Of a stretch of DNA of 64,000 bases, positions 1-13,429 are shown piece by piece; the first letter of the stretch is position 1; every line of letters starts with the position of its first letter. Made by a program: the position numbers and the translations under genes. The stretch is from Cladophialophora immunda (Eukaryota > Ascomycota > Eurotiomycetes > Chaetothyriales > Herpotrichiellaceae). Where the stretch lies: assembly GCF_000835495.1 (NCBI RefSeq), contig NW_015622550.1:4298-68297 (forward strand). Direction: 5' to 3'. The notes under the pieces are model-generated. The model saw only the letters and a program-made list of their open reading frames with translations. It did not search any database and was not told where the DNA came from.

Positions 1-80
1 CTCTATTACTCTATTACTCTATTACTCTATTACTCTATTACTCTATTACTCTATTACTCTATTACTCTATTACTCTATTA
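1..80. repeat. Perfect 8-bp tandem repeat (CTCTATTA) x10
   Basis: Ten uninterrupted copies of CTCTATTA fill the first 80 bases and then stop abruptly. The unit is not the usual fungal telomere repeat (CCCTAA/TTAGGG). It sits at the edge of a RIP-mutated repeat block, so the array may continue to the left of the window. Confidence 0.95.
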
Positions 81-1386
81 ACGTATTAACTTATTTATTC
101 TTATAGTATTCTTCATTTTATCCTTTACTTTATTCGTGATTCTTACGTAAATAACCCTAATTACCGTTACTATAATAATGGAAAATTCACGGGAACATCT
201 CGCGAAATCATCTCGAAATTGACTCCGATATAGGGCTATTCGGAAAAAATATCTATGATATAACGAACTATATCTATATATATTATAACCGGCCCTTATC
301 AATCTACTATACACCCTCTAACCCCTCTGGAAACCGCTATAAATACTGCCATACGTACTAACATTCTTGCAATAACCAACTTATCTCTAACTCACCGCTA
401 TCCGCTACCTAACTAAAATATCGAATTAATTCCCCCGGTTCTTCCACCCCCTACCCGCCCCCCTATTAAATCCGCCGGTCTAATCCGTCGATGTACGCCT
501 CCGCCCCCGTACTACCCTCGAAAACGATCCCCGCCGCGATAATGCTCAACACTACATCTTCATATTGACATCGTATCGCCCTCCTATCCTGGTCTAATCG
601 CCGCTTAAAATCCCCGTCCCTATCGCCGCCCCCCCGCCAACGCTATCCGTGACACTATACCTAGGGGACAAAACAAAATGAACACCCGCCGAATCGTTCT
701 ATCGCCTTCCGCTCGCGAATCCGACCTTTGATCCCTCGGTATAACTCCTTAGCGTTTTGCGCTGATAACTACGGATAATGGTATATCGACGAATGTACCG
801 TCGATATCCCTCCGGGCCAAAAATAATAAATGTATTTCCTATACACTACCTCCAAATACTCTCGAATCTCTTCTATCATACGGTGACTCTCTTACTTCTA
901 TATCTATCACCCTTGACTAATGTACTATTATTGACTCTATTACTGACGAAACTCCTGACTATCTTCCCATATAGCCTCCACCCCTCGTTTTCTCGCCCTC
1001 GCCTCTTAATATGCTTCCCTCTCGCTCCCGCCCTCGCTCTCGCTCTTATACTCGCTACTATTGTCGTCGTCGCTGTCGTTAGTCTCCTTCCTCTCTTCCT
1101 TATCACTCTTGCTAATCTTCCCACCGGTGTCCTTACCTTCAGCCTCATTACTCTCTACGAACTCTCCCTCCTATTGATAACCTTAATATGCCTCCTCGTT
1201 ACTCCTACACCCCTCACGCTGAACGTTCCTATCTATAAATCTATCCATCACCTCTCGCTAACACTATACTTCTATGAAATCCCATACCTACTGTCGTACC
1301 ACCTTATCCACCTACCGGTCGCGGGGTTGCCATAATGGCCGGTAATGTCGACCCGCCCCGGCCGGCAACACGATGATCGCTTTACT
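81..1386. other. RIP-mutated DNA, no recognisable gene
   Basis: Stretch with few CA/TG dinucleotides and much TA. Frames stay open by chance in its C/T-rich parts (for example 778-1335 on the plus strand), but the translations are Leu/Pro/Thr-rich low-complexity strings without a recognisable domain. It may hold the C-terminal remains of the helicase relic that begins to its right. Confidence 0.5.
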
Positions 1387-4300
1387 CCTCTGCCTATCCC
1401 GTCCGGCTTAACTACTTTCTTACTCGTAATCTAATAATGACCGTGGTTCGTCTATATGAATGATCACGTGAATGTCGCGGATGTCCACCCTTATGCCAAA
1501 TGCACTAGTACTGACGATCAATGACGTCTCGCCGGACTGAAACGCTCCCATCTTGATATCCTTATTGGCGGTGTGGTGGTGGTATGCATCATATGCTAAC
1601 AACGCCACTAACGCCTTGGTCTGCGGTATAGTTTGACAATATACTATAACCTTACTATAGGGGTGACGTCGTACCTACTGGCGTACGAAATGCGCTATAG
1701 TCTCCATCGGGGCTAGTGCCTCCTCTTAATCTGGTGGGAATTGCGGACTTCTCTTCTACATATTGCCTACACTCTTCGCACGTCTCAACCGATAAATACG
1801 GTATGCAATATTCTTTCATATCGTGACGTCTCGAAATGTACTCACGGCCACATCAATAATACCCATCCGATGTCGAAATTTATCCTCTATGTGAACGAGT
1901 ATAGTAGCCGTTAACATCAAAATCTACATATCCCATTGATTTAACGCGCCTAATTCTTACATATGACGGCGAAAATGCTTCTACTTATTCAACACTATAT
2001 GACACTCGTCCACCACGATGCGATCTAATCGTTTCCCGCTCTTCATACGCTATATGAACTTCTAGAATACGGCACTGAATACACTTTTGGGCGTTACTAA
2101 CATAATATCGGCCCCGTTAGTAATCCGTGAACTCAACCACTTAACACACTCCAACCCCAACTCCTAATATCGCCGTTTCATATCTCTTCGTAATGCGATC
2201 AACGGCACTACTACTACGGTCGTACCTCCACGGCTAACGCCACACTACATAGATAACATGAAAATTAATATTTTACCACCACCGGTCCTCATAAACACCA
2301 TCACGCGCGGATCGCCTCGCATCACGGCTTGAATAGTATCTCGCTATACGCCACGAAATTGACGGCCCCGACTCATCATCTTCTCTAACGCTATCTAAAT
2401 GTTGACTTACCGTAAATGCTACTATTATCGAAACCGTCCCGCCTCAGCTTCTTTCTCGAACGGTTTACGTCTACCGCGACGTTATTATTGACTATCCTCC
2501 TAACTAGACGCGAACCCCAAAAATCGATACTATAATACACTAACTCATCGAAACTTCTCACGCTTATTAGCTACTTCACCGTCCCGCTCACTAATGCCTC
2601 GTGCGTAAATCGACCATATGATGTAGCTAATGTGTCTAGTAGATTGATCAATGATATCGTCTTCATCTTCGTTAATCTCGCCCTATTCGTCCTCGGGGTC
2701 ATACTTAAACCTAGACTTAGTCTATAAATATCGCTAACTAATGCTAATACCTAAATGACGATATATTTAGATGTTCAACGCGTAGCCTAAGTTAACTATA
2801 CCGACTTACTTCAAACCCTCCCGTAATCGACCGGGGGTGAATATGTATCCGCTAGGACTCTAGCGCGGCCAAATGAAACTCGTTCGACTCTCACGGTAGT
2901 ATATCTCGGCTTTAATACGTTAGCGTAATAGTAATACTAACTATATCCATAATATATCTAGTTCCCCTACCTCGCGTAGTATATACTGATGAATGATCTT
3001 CACGTCACTACTTATACTATACCCTTTATAGTACTAGGTAGCGGTGAACACTAATCTACCCTTAATGCCGATATTATAATATCCACCGTAGTTAGTGTTA
3101 CTATGACAAATGCTCAACAACTCGGGTGCCTATCGGGGTCCTCCTCCGACGAACTACTTTAATAATAATAACCCTTCTTAGACGGCATCTTCCTTACCTA
3201 ACTACCTCTATGCCTCTTCGATATTCTACCGTACATCGTCTCCATCCTACAAAAATTGATATTAACCACTCTTCATTAATCAATCGAATAATCACTATTC
3301 ATCATTTACGGGCCATAGATTCTGACGATCCTACACAAAATTCCAACCGGGTTATGCGTTAGCGGGATCGTCACGTAATTCATCCCATAGAATAGTGGGT
3401 AATTTATGCTCTTAGTGGGGACTAATATCTAACACGCGGCGTAATAACCGCTCACGGGTGTCATATATAATTTGGTGCACCATCCCGCGAAACTAGCTTA
3501 TGGTGAACTGGATGTCTTTGTATATGATTTGATTACTATACTAATCAATAAAACCGGGTGCCGTATTACTAAACTGAATCTTCATACTGTATATGCGTAA
3601 ATCCAACATCTATTCCATAGGACCGTGACTAGTACGCAATATGAATTAGTCTACTATGTACTGAACTACGTCGATATATCCCACTTACTTAGGTTCTGGA
3701 CCAAATGGATAGTCGTGCTCGTTGTGACTATAGCTATCGTCTTCACCATCATTCGTACTGAGGGTTAAATCGTCGCTGTCGCTATCGCTATAGGCGCTAT
3801 TAGGGTCTAGGGTGGTTTCTTAGAATGTATACTGAATTATCATTAACCGGGCGATTTTAATCACACTAGATAAAATAGGCGGATATATGTCATATCCTTT
3901 CCATCCATACGCATCGACACCTAATACGGCTAATGCGCATACTAATGCGTATTCGTATTCATATTGATAGACTTTCTAGCATAATAACGAAATGCAAAAC
4001 GCCAAACATACTCACTAGGTACCCTCTAACGGGACGAATCCTTAGGGATACTATAGTTCCATATTATCCTCGCTATCACCACTCCTCTTATCCGGCGATT
4101 TAACCTTAACGTCACTTATATGCTCACTAGCTACTACGGCGATATACTCACCCTCCTCATACTATAACTTACTCCTCTCGACATCCTACTAGGCCTTCTA
4201 TATCAATTGCTGAAACGCTTACTACTAGTGATGCTTTAATGTATATTTGGGACTCTTCTATAAATGTGACTACTACGTGCGAACGAAAAACATAATAATC

Positions 4301-5144
4301 TGCTACTAATGTCGACCTTTATCCTAAATCTCTTCCGGATTTTAGTATCCTTTTAATGGTATGAATCGACTTTAATCTTCTTCGGTCCGCATTACCTCCT
4401 TACGCATAAATACTCCGGTATACGCCCTGACGGTGACTTAATATTATCGCATTATCTTATCTATCGCTTACTATATCACTTAACTGACGGGTTCTGGATC
4501 CATCTCTAGCGTAGCGATACTCTATAATAACTTATTACGGTCTAATTTACGTAAATACTAGGCCTACCCAGTTTATTCTAACTATAGGCTGGGCTCATTA
4601 GCGGCCCCTTCCTCGATAATCTGTCGTTCCCGGTCCTTAATCTTCTTCATGCGTTACTACAATATCTATCATGCTTACTCAATCTTAGTGGGTAGCGGTA
4701 ATAGTTTAGGGGGTGCTTCTTCGGGCTGCTTAGGGGCGTGAACCTCAAAATACTAGGACCCTTAGCGACGGGGAAATATTCGCTAGTACCAAACGGGCTT
4801 CTACGGCTATATATTAGGATAGGCTCGTCGACCAGCATACGGTGTACTGGCCTTACCTCGCTGTCTGGGATAGTCTCGAGCCTAATGAACCTTTATACTC
4901 TCTTCGTCGCGATATACGTACCGACATCCCCTGGTCGGACTATTACATAACTACCCGTCCTTAAAAATGTCCAACTCGGGAATCGGGTCGCGAATCCTCT
5001 AGTGCATCGTGTACATAATATCACGATCCTACTGTAAATTAGGCTATCCTGAAACTTGATTCTGCACATACTAGGCATCTTAGGACTGTAATCGATGTTC
5101 ACGACGTCGTAAATAACTAGTAACCTTCTCGGGCCATACGGCAT
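1387..5144 (-). pseudogene. RecQ-type helicase relic, copy 1 (RIP-inactivated)
   Basis: Reading the minus strand gives the core of a RecQ-family superfamily-2 helicase broken by many stops. A Walker A stretch (RTGGGK) lies near 2,265-2,305, a DECH box (RIVVDECH) near 1,996-2,030, motif V (TSAFGIRVDIRDIHVIIHID) near 1,450-1,530, and motif VI (ESSRAGRDR) near 1,387-1,425. The motif order fits transcription leftward. Upstream (2,400-5,144) frames are fragmentary. A piece near 4,893-5,144 has a CTRC pair that could be the first C2H2 knuckle of an OrsD-like N-terminus, but this is weak. Stops at expected Gln codons and C-to-T/G-to-A changes point to RIP. The helicase assignment is firm; the outer borders are estimates. 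Fungal subtelomeres often carry such telomere-linked helicase genes. Confidence 0.75.
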
Positions 5145-6739
5145 GTCGATATAAACGGTAAATAGATAGTTAGATAGTGGACGAATATTGAAATAATTCG
5201 TCCACCTAAATGGGTTTGTTAACGATATACTCCGTTATATTCCGAATGGAAACCGTCTAATGGACGACCTTAATACGGCTTTAGTAGCGATTAAATTAAT
5301 TCGATATAACTCCGGTAAACTTGGGGCCACGAATAAATGCTTAATTAATGACCCTATTATACTATAAAACTACTTGATCTCGGTGGTGAACCTATACCAT
5401 TTACTCCGACGCCCTCGCCCGTCTATAGTGCTGAATGCGCACTCGACTCCTAAATCGACTAATCTCGCTTACTATACTAATTCGGAACCCTCGTCTCGGC
5501 CTGGGGTTAGGGCTAACTTATTTTCAACCTTAAGTTCCTCTTTCACCCCTAAACTTTTTGATATTCCTCCCATATAAAATGGTCGATTTTTAATCTGCGA
5601 TTCTATCCGTCTACGGAGTTCAATCATCGCTAAAATAGCGTAACTTGTAAACTACTAGCCTTAACTATAACATACTCCAAGTGCAAAACCGTAATCGCCC
5701 GGGAACTAATCATTAATGTAATGTAAAGTCAATTATTAATGTAAAGTTAGCGTGCTAAGGCTAGGGTTAGCCTCGCTATACATTTTGTATGGGCAGTAAT
5801 CATTAATCTATATACATTAATGAACCACATTTTGGATAGACTCACTCTCTCTATATCCCTAACCGGTCTCGACTATCCTCTACCCCTTAACCCTATCGAT
5901 TTCACTTCTTCTATCAAATATGAACCTCCCTCCTTTCCCTAATCCTCTTCTGGAGAGTTGATCATTTTATCTAACATTATTCTCCTCTTTAATCTCGTCA
6001 TAATCTTAGTCCGAAATTTTCTATTCGCTTCCCTCTCCTATATCCCTACCCCTTCTATAGTTAATAGACTCCGCTACCATTCTCACCCTAACTCTCCCCC
6101 TCCTACCCGGATAAATTATCCCTGATTTTGTCGCTAACTTCTTTAATCGTCCAATATCTGATCTAACCCTTCTTTCTCCTCAAATCCATCCTACCCCCAT
6201 CTAAGATAACACTCGAAAAACCCCTCTTCGTCGAAAATAACTCTATAGGACCGAAACTATGAAATCTCCCAAATCTCCCCTTATCTTTACCGTCCCTCCT
6301 TTCCTCACCCGAACTACCTTATTCCTCTAAATCCTCTATCTTAATTATCCTATTTATCTGCTCGAGTCCTATACTAATATAACCCTTTTCACCCTTTCCT
6401 CCTAACCCTATCATAAACTAATTAATATCCTACTATCCTACTTTTCTTCCTCTAATTTAATCACCCTCCGAGATTGTCCTACTCTCAATACCGATAACGA
6501 AAAATATCTACTGGTTAACCCCCTAACCTTGATACCCCTTCCTTACTCCTATTATGTCACTAACCCGAACCCTTCTCCCCTACCTCTTCGGATATATTCT
6601 CGATATCTAAGTATCCGATCTGGACTTAATCCCTAAAACTAGTCTCACTCTAAACCTTACCGCCTAGATATAATCAAAACTCTAGATGTTGGACCTATAA
6701 AGAAAGTCATCATATATACTCCCCTCGACGCTACGGAAA
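5145..6739. other. RIP-mutated spacer, nothing recognised
   Basis: A/T- and C/T-rich sequence between helicase relics 1 and 2. TA is abundant and CA rare. I see no domain on either strand; the short open frame at 5,374-5,577 has no recognisable motif. Confidence 0.5.
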
Positions 6740-9700
6740 TCTACTTATACCTCACCCAGTTCAAGCTTCTCGAGTACCTTATTGAGTATCCGCACTACTT
6801 AAATCGTACGGTCGCTAAATAACGCCACCTCTTCGCCCATCCACTTTACCCAGTCCTCCTCTTTCTTAAACCCACCGAACTACCCACTAAACTCTTCTAA
6901 CGTCTCACCCTAGTGGTTACGTATGTAGTAAACTACCTAAGCCGCCGGTAGTACTATATCCCGGAATTCGCACCCGTTTAGTCCGACTTGGGGATCCCAG
7001 TCACTACAGATGATCGGCGGTTGACCACACCCCCGGCACGCCGTCCACTCCGTCATCTATTCTCGGCTCTTCTCCTTCTTTGCGAACGGTCGCTTAGTGT
7101 TGAAGAACCGGAACTTACTCTGCTACTGACACTAGTTGAGATTGTGGTGGGGGAGACCGTCGTCATATAGTAGTCGGCATAATAAACAACGTCCTTTCCA
7201 CTACCGTAACCACCGGATGTACTGCGTAAGCCGGTACGCGCTATTGCGTTCGGCCTCCTAGAGTCGCTAGCGACTACCCTCGTATGGACTGGAAGCCTCG
7301 TCAACGTCCGCGACGTCCTTATCCCCCTCCTCACCCTTGACACCCTCCTCTTGCCGACCTTGACTCGGCTCGACGGGCTCCGAATCCCACCACGGCGTTA
7401 TGTCGGATTCCGCCCCGGGATTGAAGAGCCCGTCAAAGCCGTCCACTCCACTATTGATCCGGCAAAAGCTACACCGGAGCCGGACATTAGTATAGTACTA
7501 TATGTACTCGGCGCTATCCACGTACCGACTAAGTACCGCTCCGAGACACCGTGTATTCATATAGCGTTGCATGACACGCGTAGATAGCGGAGTGATATGC
7601 TTCTCCCGCTCCCAGCGCTCGTCGTCTATAGCCCGGGCGTGACGGGGTAATAAGACCATACTGACACTACTACGCCCGTCACGCCCAATGTGACCCACCT
7701 CCTGTGAGAAATTGATAGTATCACTCGGTAAGCCGTAGTGAAACACGTTCCGGACGTACGCATAGTCGACCCCCATCCCAAATGCACTAGTCGCAATAAT
7801 CACCTTATGTTCGCCCCGGCGCCAGCGCCATAACACTTAGTCCTTCTCCTGGACCGTGCCGGACTGGGAATAGTAGAACTCATAATCAAGTAGCTCCGCG
7901 AGCGTCCGGGTCACCTCGCGGTTCTTGACGTAGACGATACATCGTGCTCAGGTTTCATAGGCCTCGTAGAATGCGAGAGTACGCCGAACTATTAAGACCA
8001 CCCACGTATCAAATGTCTCGCCCTCGCCCTCCTCCTCCTCCGTCGCGCCCGGCTACTACTAGATCACGTACCGAATGTCGGCCCGGAATATAGTGTCGCG
8101 AATTACGCGCGCCTGGTCAAGAAACATCCGCCCTGAGAACTCCTCTATCATCACCGGCGGGAGAGTAGCCAATAGAAAGACGACCGGGCATCGAAGTTCC
8201 TGGAGAAACCGGAGTATCGCTATCTTAGGTCGATATAATAAAGCGGTTAGAATAAGATGCGCCTCGTCAAATACGATCCGGTCGAGCTATCGATTAGCAT
8301 CGAGTATCCCGATCTATGTCCGAAATCGCTATTTCACCGCTTACTCGGCCGAGACGAAGACGACGGGCACTCCGTTAAAGCGTTCACTACTGCCGTACCC
8401 ACTCCAAATCGAGTACTAGATGTTCGAATCCTGAAATCGCCGGACCATATCCTGTTTCAGTACCACGAGCGGCATCACCACCACTATCGTAGCGGCCTAC
8501 GGTAAGAACGGGGGAACCATATATACGAGACTCTTCCCACCCCCGGTTTTGATAACGACCATAACTTCGGGGTATTGAGATGCTACCGCTTCCACCATCT
8601 ACTACTGAATCGCCGACTAAAACCGCGCCTAGGGATCTCAAAAGAGATGCCGTAGCGCGACCAGAACATCCTCAGACCCCCACGTGGTCCGGGGTCGAGC
8701 CTAGGTTCGATACGCGAGCTTTTTGATCAGAGACGACGTCGATCCACAGGGGTCGTAGATCGAAGCGGGACGGATCCGTTTCCCCCGCGGTAGATCCCGG
8801 ATCTCGCGCTTGAAGAGTGTCCATTAGAGCTTACTAGTCTAGAGATATGCCTATACCCCGGCATCCGTCAACTATCCCACAAAGTTGATAGTGCGGCCAT
8901 TATAGATCTAATTACCCGTCCGCCCACTGTGCGCGGTTTGAGCGTGGAATGATGTGGGAAGCGTGATACCGTCGACCGCCGTGGTCTCGTTGACGTTGTC
9001 GTCCTCGTCACCGGCGATGTTGGTGTCGCCTTTAAATTTGAGACCGCTAAAGTACTTGACCGCGATAGCCACCACGATTTGCCGCCATTTCTAGGTCGAA
9101 ATCGCCCGCCCCAGACTACGCTAGCTCCAGCGGGTGAGAGCGGTCATCATCCGTCTCTCGGGCCATGACTTGGTCCCGTGGTTAAAGAAATAGTCCCCGA
9201 CCTCCGCGGGGATGTTACACTGCCGGGAAAGATAGATGCGAAATAGGATGACCAACGCTAGATACTAAACCAGTAACTAAGCTAACTCAGGGAAGATAAA
9301 GCGAACTGGGGAGCGAGATGCGTACGTCCGAGTTTATACCTTATGATAACTTAAAACGAAACATAGAAATTCAAAGAGTAAACGAAGATTGCGAATCGCC
9401 AGACCCGAATTACGCCAGCGAATACCTAAGAACTCGACTCAACGGGCGGGCTATCTAGAGCCCTTATGTAGTGGAATCACCAACGTGTCCTTGAACCCTT
9501 TATCGAAGACCTCGTACTCTTAGGCGAATTCGGATCGGATGGGCCACGATACTATATCGTCAAACTCATACTACTCCATATGGAAGACCGTGTCGAGTAA
9601 CCTATAGTCCTATCTAATGTGCCGGATGAGTTAGTCCTGGTAACCCTCAAAGTAGATGGCGTTACGGGGATCTTTCATAAAGCTATACCTAGGCTGATTA

Positions 9701-11526
9701 TTAGACCAGTTATCCTATAGCTTAACCAGTGGAAATGTTAGCATACTGGGTAAGCCGAAACATAACTCGTCGGAGAAGATTCGCTTTGTCTCCCGGAAAG
9801 CTATACAGATTTCGTCCACTAGATCACCGATGCCGTATCGAATGTCGCCGTACGTCAGATTCTTCCCGTCAGCGTCCTAGACCACTAACGCTTCGGGAAT
9901 GGATGCGCCCCCGACGTGCATCGTGTAGAGACACCAGTCACCCATCACGCTCATCGGACCGTAAGTGTCGTTGAGAAGCCACTACTAATAGAGCTACTTT
10001 AATGGCTCCTCGATATCTTCGAGCCTACAGTATTCCTTGATATAGTGGGCGTCCTGGAGGAGAATCAGCTGACAGTAGTAGATGAGCTTGCTCAATATAC
10101 CCACCACTTAGCCTTCCGGGCGAAATGTGATCGTCTGGTCCTCGAGACTGACGAGCGATAACTGGACGGCCAAAAATGACATAATCGCGCTATCGTAGAC
10201 CCGCGTAAGCTTATGTTAAATAAGTGCTACGCAGAAATTGAAGATATAGTAGTCAAGCTTGGGTTCGAGCTAGTCGATTCGCTCTTAGGGTTCGGATACT
10301 GGATAAGTATCCTCCTCCTCCTCCTCCTCCTCCTCAGCATCACTGGTAATCTCCCTATCCTCCCGTAGACGTAACTCGACTAGCTTCGCGCTAATACCTA
10401 ACGCCGCAGTCAATACCTCCACCTGAGAATCGGTAGCTATAAACATCTCTCGACCAAAATGACCTTCAAATACACGGACATAATAACCTATTAAAGATTA
10501 AAGTACGGTGAGATAATTCCGGAACGATAACTTATTCTATAAGAGCTGGAATGGATCCTAGCTAGTGGTGCCGGCCTGAAACGTATTCAATACCCACGTA
10601 TCGACATGTAATAAGTTCGGTACCAACTCGTACGCCTTTTGTAGCATACGCTCAATAGACCAGACTAACTCATAAAGTCGCGGGTCGTCGTCGTCCAACC
10701 TGAGCGTAGTATGCGATGTGGTAACTAATTCAGCTTCTAACCCGGCCAAGTGCTGGTGGAACGCGCTCTTCCGTAGCCACGGCGAGATCTCAGAGACATG
10801 GTTAGGTTCGCTGAGCTAGCGGTAGCGGGCCTCGTCCTCTTTTATAGCACTCTCTAAGCCGGCGGTAAGTGTCTAGGCCACGTTGGGACCGGGTTAACTA
10901 CGGCCATAACGCGCGCTACCGACACTAGAACCGCTGCCGAAGCTGGCACCGGGACCACCTAGAGCTGGCGGCCCCGGGGTCCTAGGTATCTCTTACTATA
11001 CGATCCAGTAATCGGGGGTCTTAGCGAAGAAATACTATAGTGTCACCTTACGATACATACACTGCTCTCTCTGCTAGTGCCGTGTGTCGACGCCGTGCGC
11101 TTCACTAGCGTGTCGCTCTAGCTTCTCTTTACTAGCTCGGAGATGTCTACACGCCTCGGCGGCGCTACAAGCGAAGCCCTCGCGGAACTACAGCCCGGGG
11201 ATGAATGAGCTATAATCCGATGGGCGCGTCACCTCAGCCGCCACGTTCTATGCCGCCACCTAGCTGGTGATCTTTTTAGCTAGCTCACCTTTGACACCGT
11301 ACCGCCTCTTGAGATGTTCGCTTAGACTCGGGCCTAGCGTGTAGTATGTCTGGTAGACGGTGTAGAGAATGACCCTAAAGTCTAAGAGTGGCCGTAGCTA
11401 TTGAACTGGCAGTGTCGAGGCGGGCTGCGATATACTTTCACCGGTATCTGGCACATTATCATCTACCACCGACCCGCGTCTTAGGTCTGGGGAGTCGAAA
11501 TTAAGCTCGGACGGACTCTTAGGCAT
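6740..11526 (-). pseudogene. OrsD-RecQ fusion helicase relic, copy 2
   Basis: The best preserved of the helicase relics. The minus strand starts with MPKSPSELNFDSP (ATG at 11,524-11,526), followed near 11,080-11,210 by an OrsD-like second C2H2 unit (FIPGL, a stop, FREGFAC, then ACRHLRASKEKLERHASEAH). An acidic run encoded by a CTC microsatellite lies at about 10,312-10,334. The helicase core follows: Walker A KTGGGKSL (about 8,526-8,564), DEAH box DRIVFDEAHL (about 8,250-8,285), motif V TSAFGMGVDYAYVRNV, and motif VI EVGHIGRDGRSS (7,660-7,800). A C-terminal tail reading KEEDWVKWMGEE lies near 6,830-6,880. Stops replace expected Gln and Trp codons, as RIP does. This part keeps more GC than copies 1 and 3, so it may be RIPed less or more recently. 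Domain calls are firm; the left border is approximate. Confidence 0.8.
10312..10334. repeat. CTC trinucleotide run
   Basis: Short run of CTC/CCT units inside helicase relic 2. On the minus strand it codes for a poly-Glu stretch. Confidence 0.9.
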
Positions 11527-11836
11527 CCTAAATAAGCTGTAACCCTTAAAACGTGAGAAAATTCACGGTATAGGGGTGATATGATGAAATTCACCCTCGT
11601 AACCGGACGTGAAAGTGATGGGGGATGACTAAGAATTTTTGTTAGTGGACGCATCACCTATAGATAGATGACCCGACCCCTCATGCCAAGACCCATTTTA
11701 TATGTGGACGGGTCACCCGTCCAGACCGGAATACAGTTAGGTTTCCAGAGAGCCCCTCCAGGCCCCTACCACACCCTTAGCCCCACTCTCTCCACTAATC
11801 AATAACTCTAACCCTACTCTCTACCTATAACTCTAG

Positions 11837-11938
11837 CTTCTCCTAAGTAATAGGTTACCCAGAAACTCTAGGCATAGTGACTTCGTCACTTATACCCCTT
11901 TCTTACTCTACCTTTCCTAAACTAATAGGTTACCTAGA
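11837..11938. repeat. 102-bp direct repeat, copy 1
   Basis: Starts with CTTCTCCTAAGTAATAG and ends with GGTTACCTAG. A diverged copy of the same length lies at 12,727-12,828. Most differences are transitions. Confidence 0.8.
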
Positions 11939-12726
11939 CTATCTCTACCCTCTCCCTCCTACCTCTCTTCTCTCTATACTCCACTCAGAATAATATTAAC
12001 TATAGTACCTTTACTACCTCTCCCTCTTCCTCCTAATCTATCTTCCTTAGCCTTATTAGCTCCCCTAATCCTGAACTCTATTATCTACCTAACCCTACCT
12101 TACATCTAGATATCTATTATCTAACCCTAGTAATCCTTAACTTACCCTCCTCTCTCTATTGATACTCCCCCTCCCCCTTTCTTATCTTATTCTATTATCT
12201 TAGCTTAGCCCTACTCTCTTAAATCCTCCCCTCCCCTCTATTTTTTATAATCCTACCTTACTTATATTTTTACTATATTAAATCTTTCCTATCTCTAACC
12301 TAAATAACCTCTCCTTATTTCTCCTATAGTAAGCGATTCTAGCCTACTAATATTAGTTATAATTCTCTAGAATAACGTACTATAACTCTCTCCTATAGAA
12401 TCTCTATTATCTTTTAGTATAACCTAACAGAGTATAGTGCCACCTAGTATAGTAAATAAATCTAAGTATAATTCCTCACTATATACGTAATAGAATCACT
12501 TACCTAACCGATAAATATTCGAATATATTTTACCCGTTAGTATTTATCTTCTAGATAATTAAGACCGTTAAGCGTAATTTTGTTAGATTATCAAAAATAT
12601 AGCCCTATTCCCTATTAGGGTAACTCTAGTAATACTATCTAAGTCTCAACTACTTAGCTACTAGTCAATACCTCTACTATTTGGATTAGCGTTTACCCTT
12701 CTTAGGCTAAAGAGATGACTACTCAC

Positions 12727-12828
12727 CTTCTCCTAAGTAATAGATTCCCTAGAAAATCCAGATATAGTAACTTTATCGCTTCCACCTATGTCCTCCTTAA
12801 CCTTTTCTAGACTAGTAGGTTACCTAGG
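12727..12828. repeat. 102-bp direct repeat, copy 2
   Basis: Same borders (CTTCTCCTAAGTAATAG ... GGTTACCTAG) and same length as 11,837-11,938, same orientation, 890 bp apart. It may be the remains of two LTRs of a small element or of a tandemly repeated flank. Confidence 0.8.
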
Positions 12829-13429
12829 ATCTCCCCCTTACTAACCTTACCACCGACCTATCCTTAATTATCTCTCCTAGATACCTAACCCCCTATAGAT
12901 AATATATACTATATAAACCTTCTTATTATTCTTACTCCCCCACACCTTATCCTGACCCTCCTATCCCTTAGGCTTATCCTCGCCCATTATATACTCCACT
13001 ACTCAAATTAATACCGCTATCCTATTACTCATATTCTCCCCCTAGATCCGTTGAAAGTATCGCTACCTAATCCACTACCTATAAGCCTCCCAGTCTTAGT
13101 AAACCCCTAAGTACCCCGCTCACTAGATCTATTCAAACTCTATAGTACTCTATATCATACTATACACTACTAGCGCCATTACCCTAGGCTACTAGTAACG
13201 TCACTAACTATCTTAACCTATAGCGTAGAGAGATTGACTGATCCTACATTAATAGTAACTATAGGTATCTATAGTATATCGAATCCAAGCCTGGAATTGA
13301 TCTACATCCTTCTCACACTACTATACCTAGTCGCATTTCTATATCGTATATAGCGCTAATTAATCCTCCCCCTCTACCTAATAGTATATATATCCGATCG
13401 TTATCGCTATCATCACCTCTTCTAACCAC

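Larger units (their letters stand above)
11527..13429. other. AT-rich RIP spacer between helicase relics
   Basis: Strongly RIPed DNA (CTA/TAG everywhere) upstream of helicase relic 2 and downstream of relic 3. It contains a direct repeat pair listed separately. No gene is recognisable. Confidence 0.5.

Noticed and set aside
1..80. CRISPR array or telomere
   Set aside because: The 8-bp units have no spacers, and the unit is not TTAGGG/CCCTAA.
778..1335. 185-codon open frame on the plus strand
   Set aside because: Leu/Pro/Thr-rich low-complexity translation with no domain, in RIP-biased C/T-rich DNA; an overlapping Arg-rich frame on the other strand is equally open. Composition artefact.
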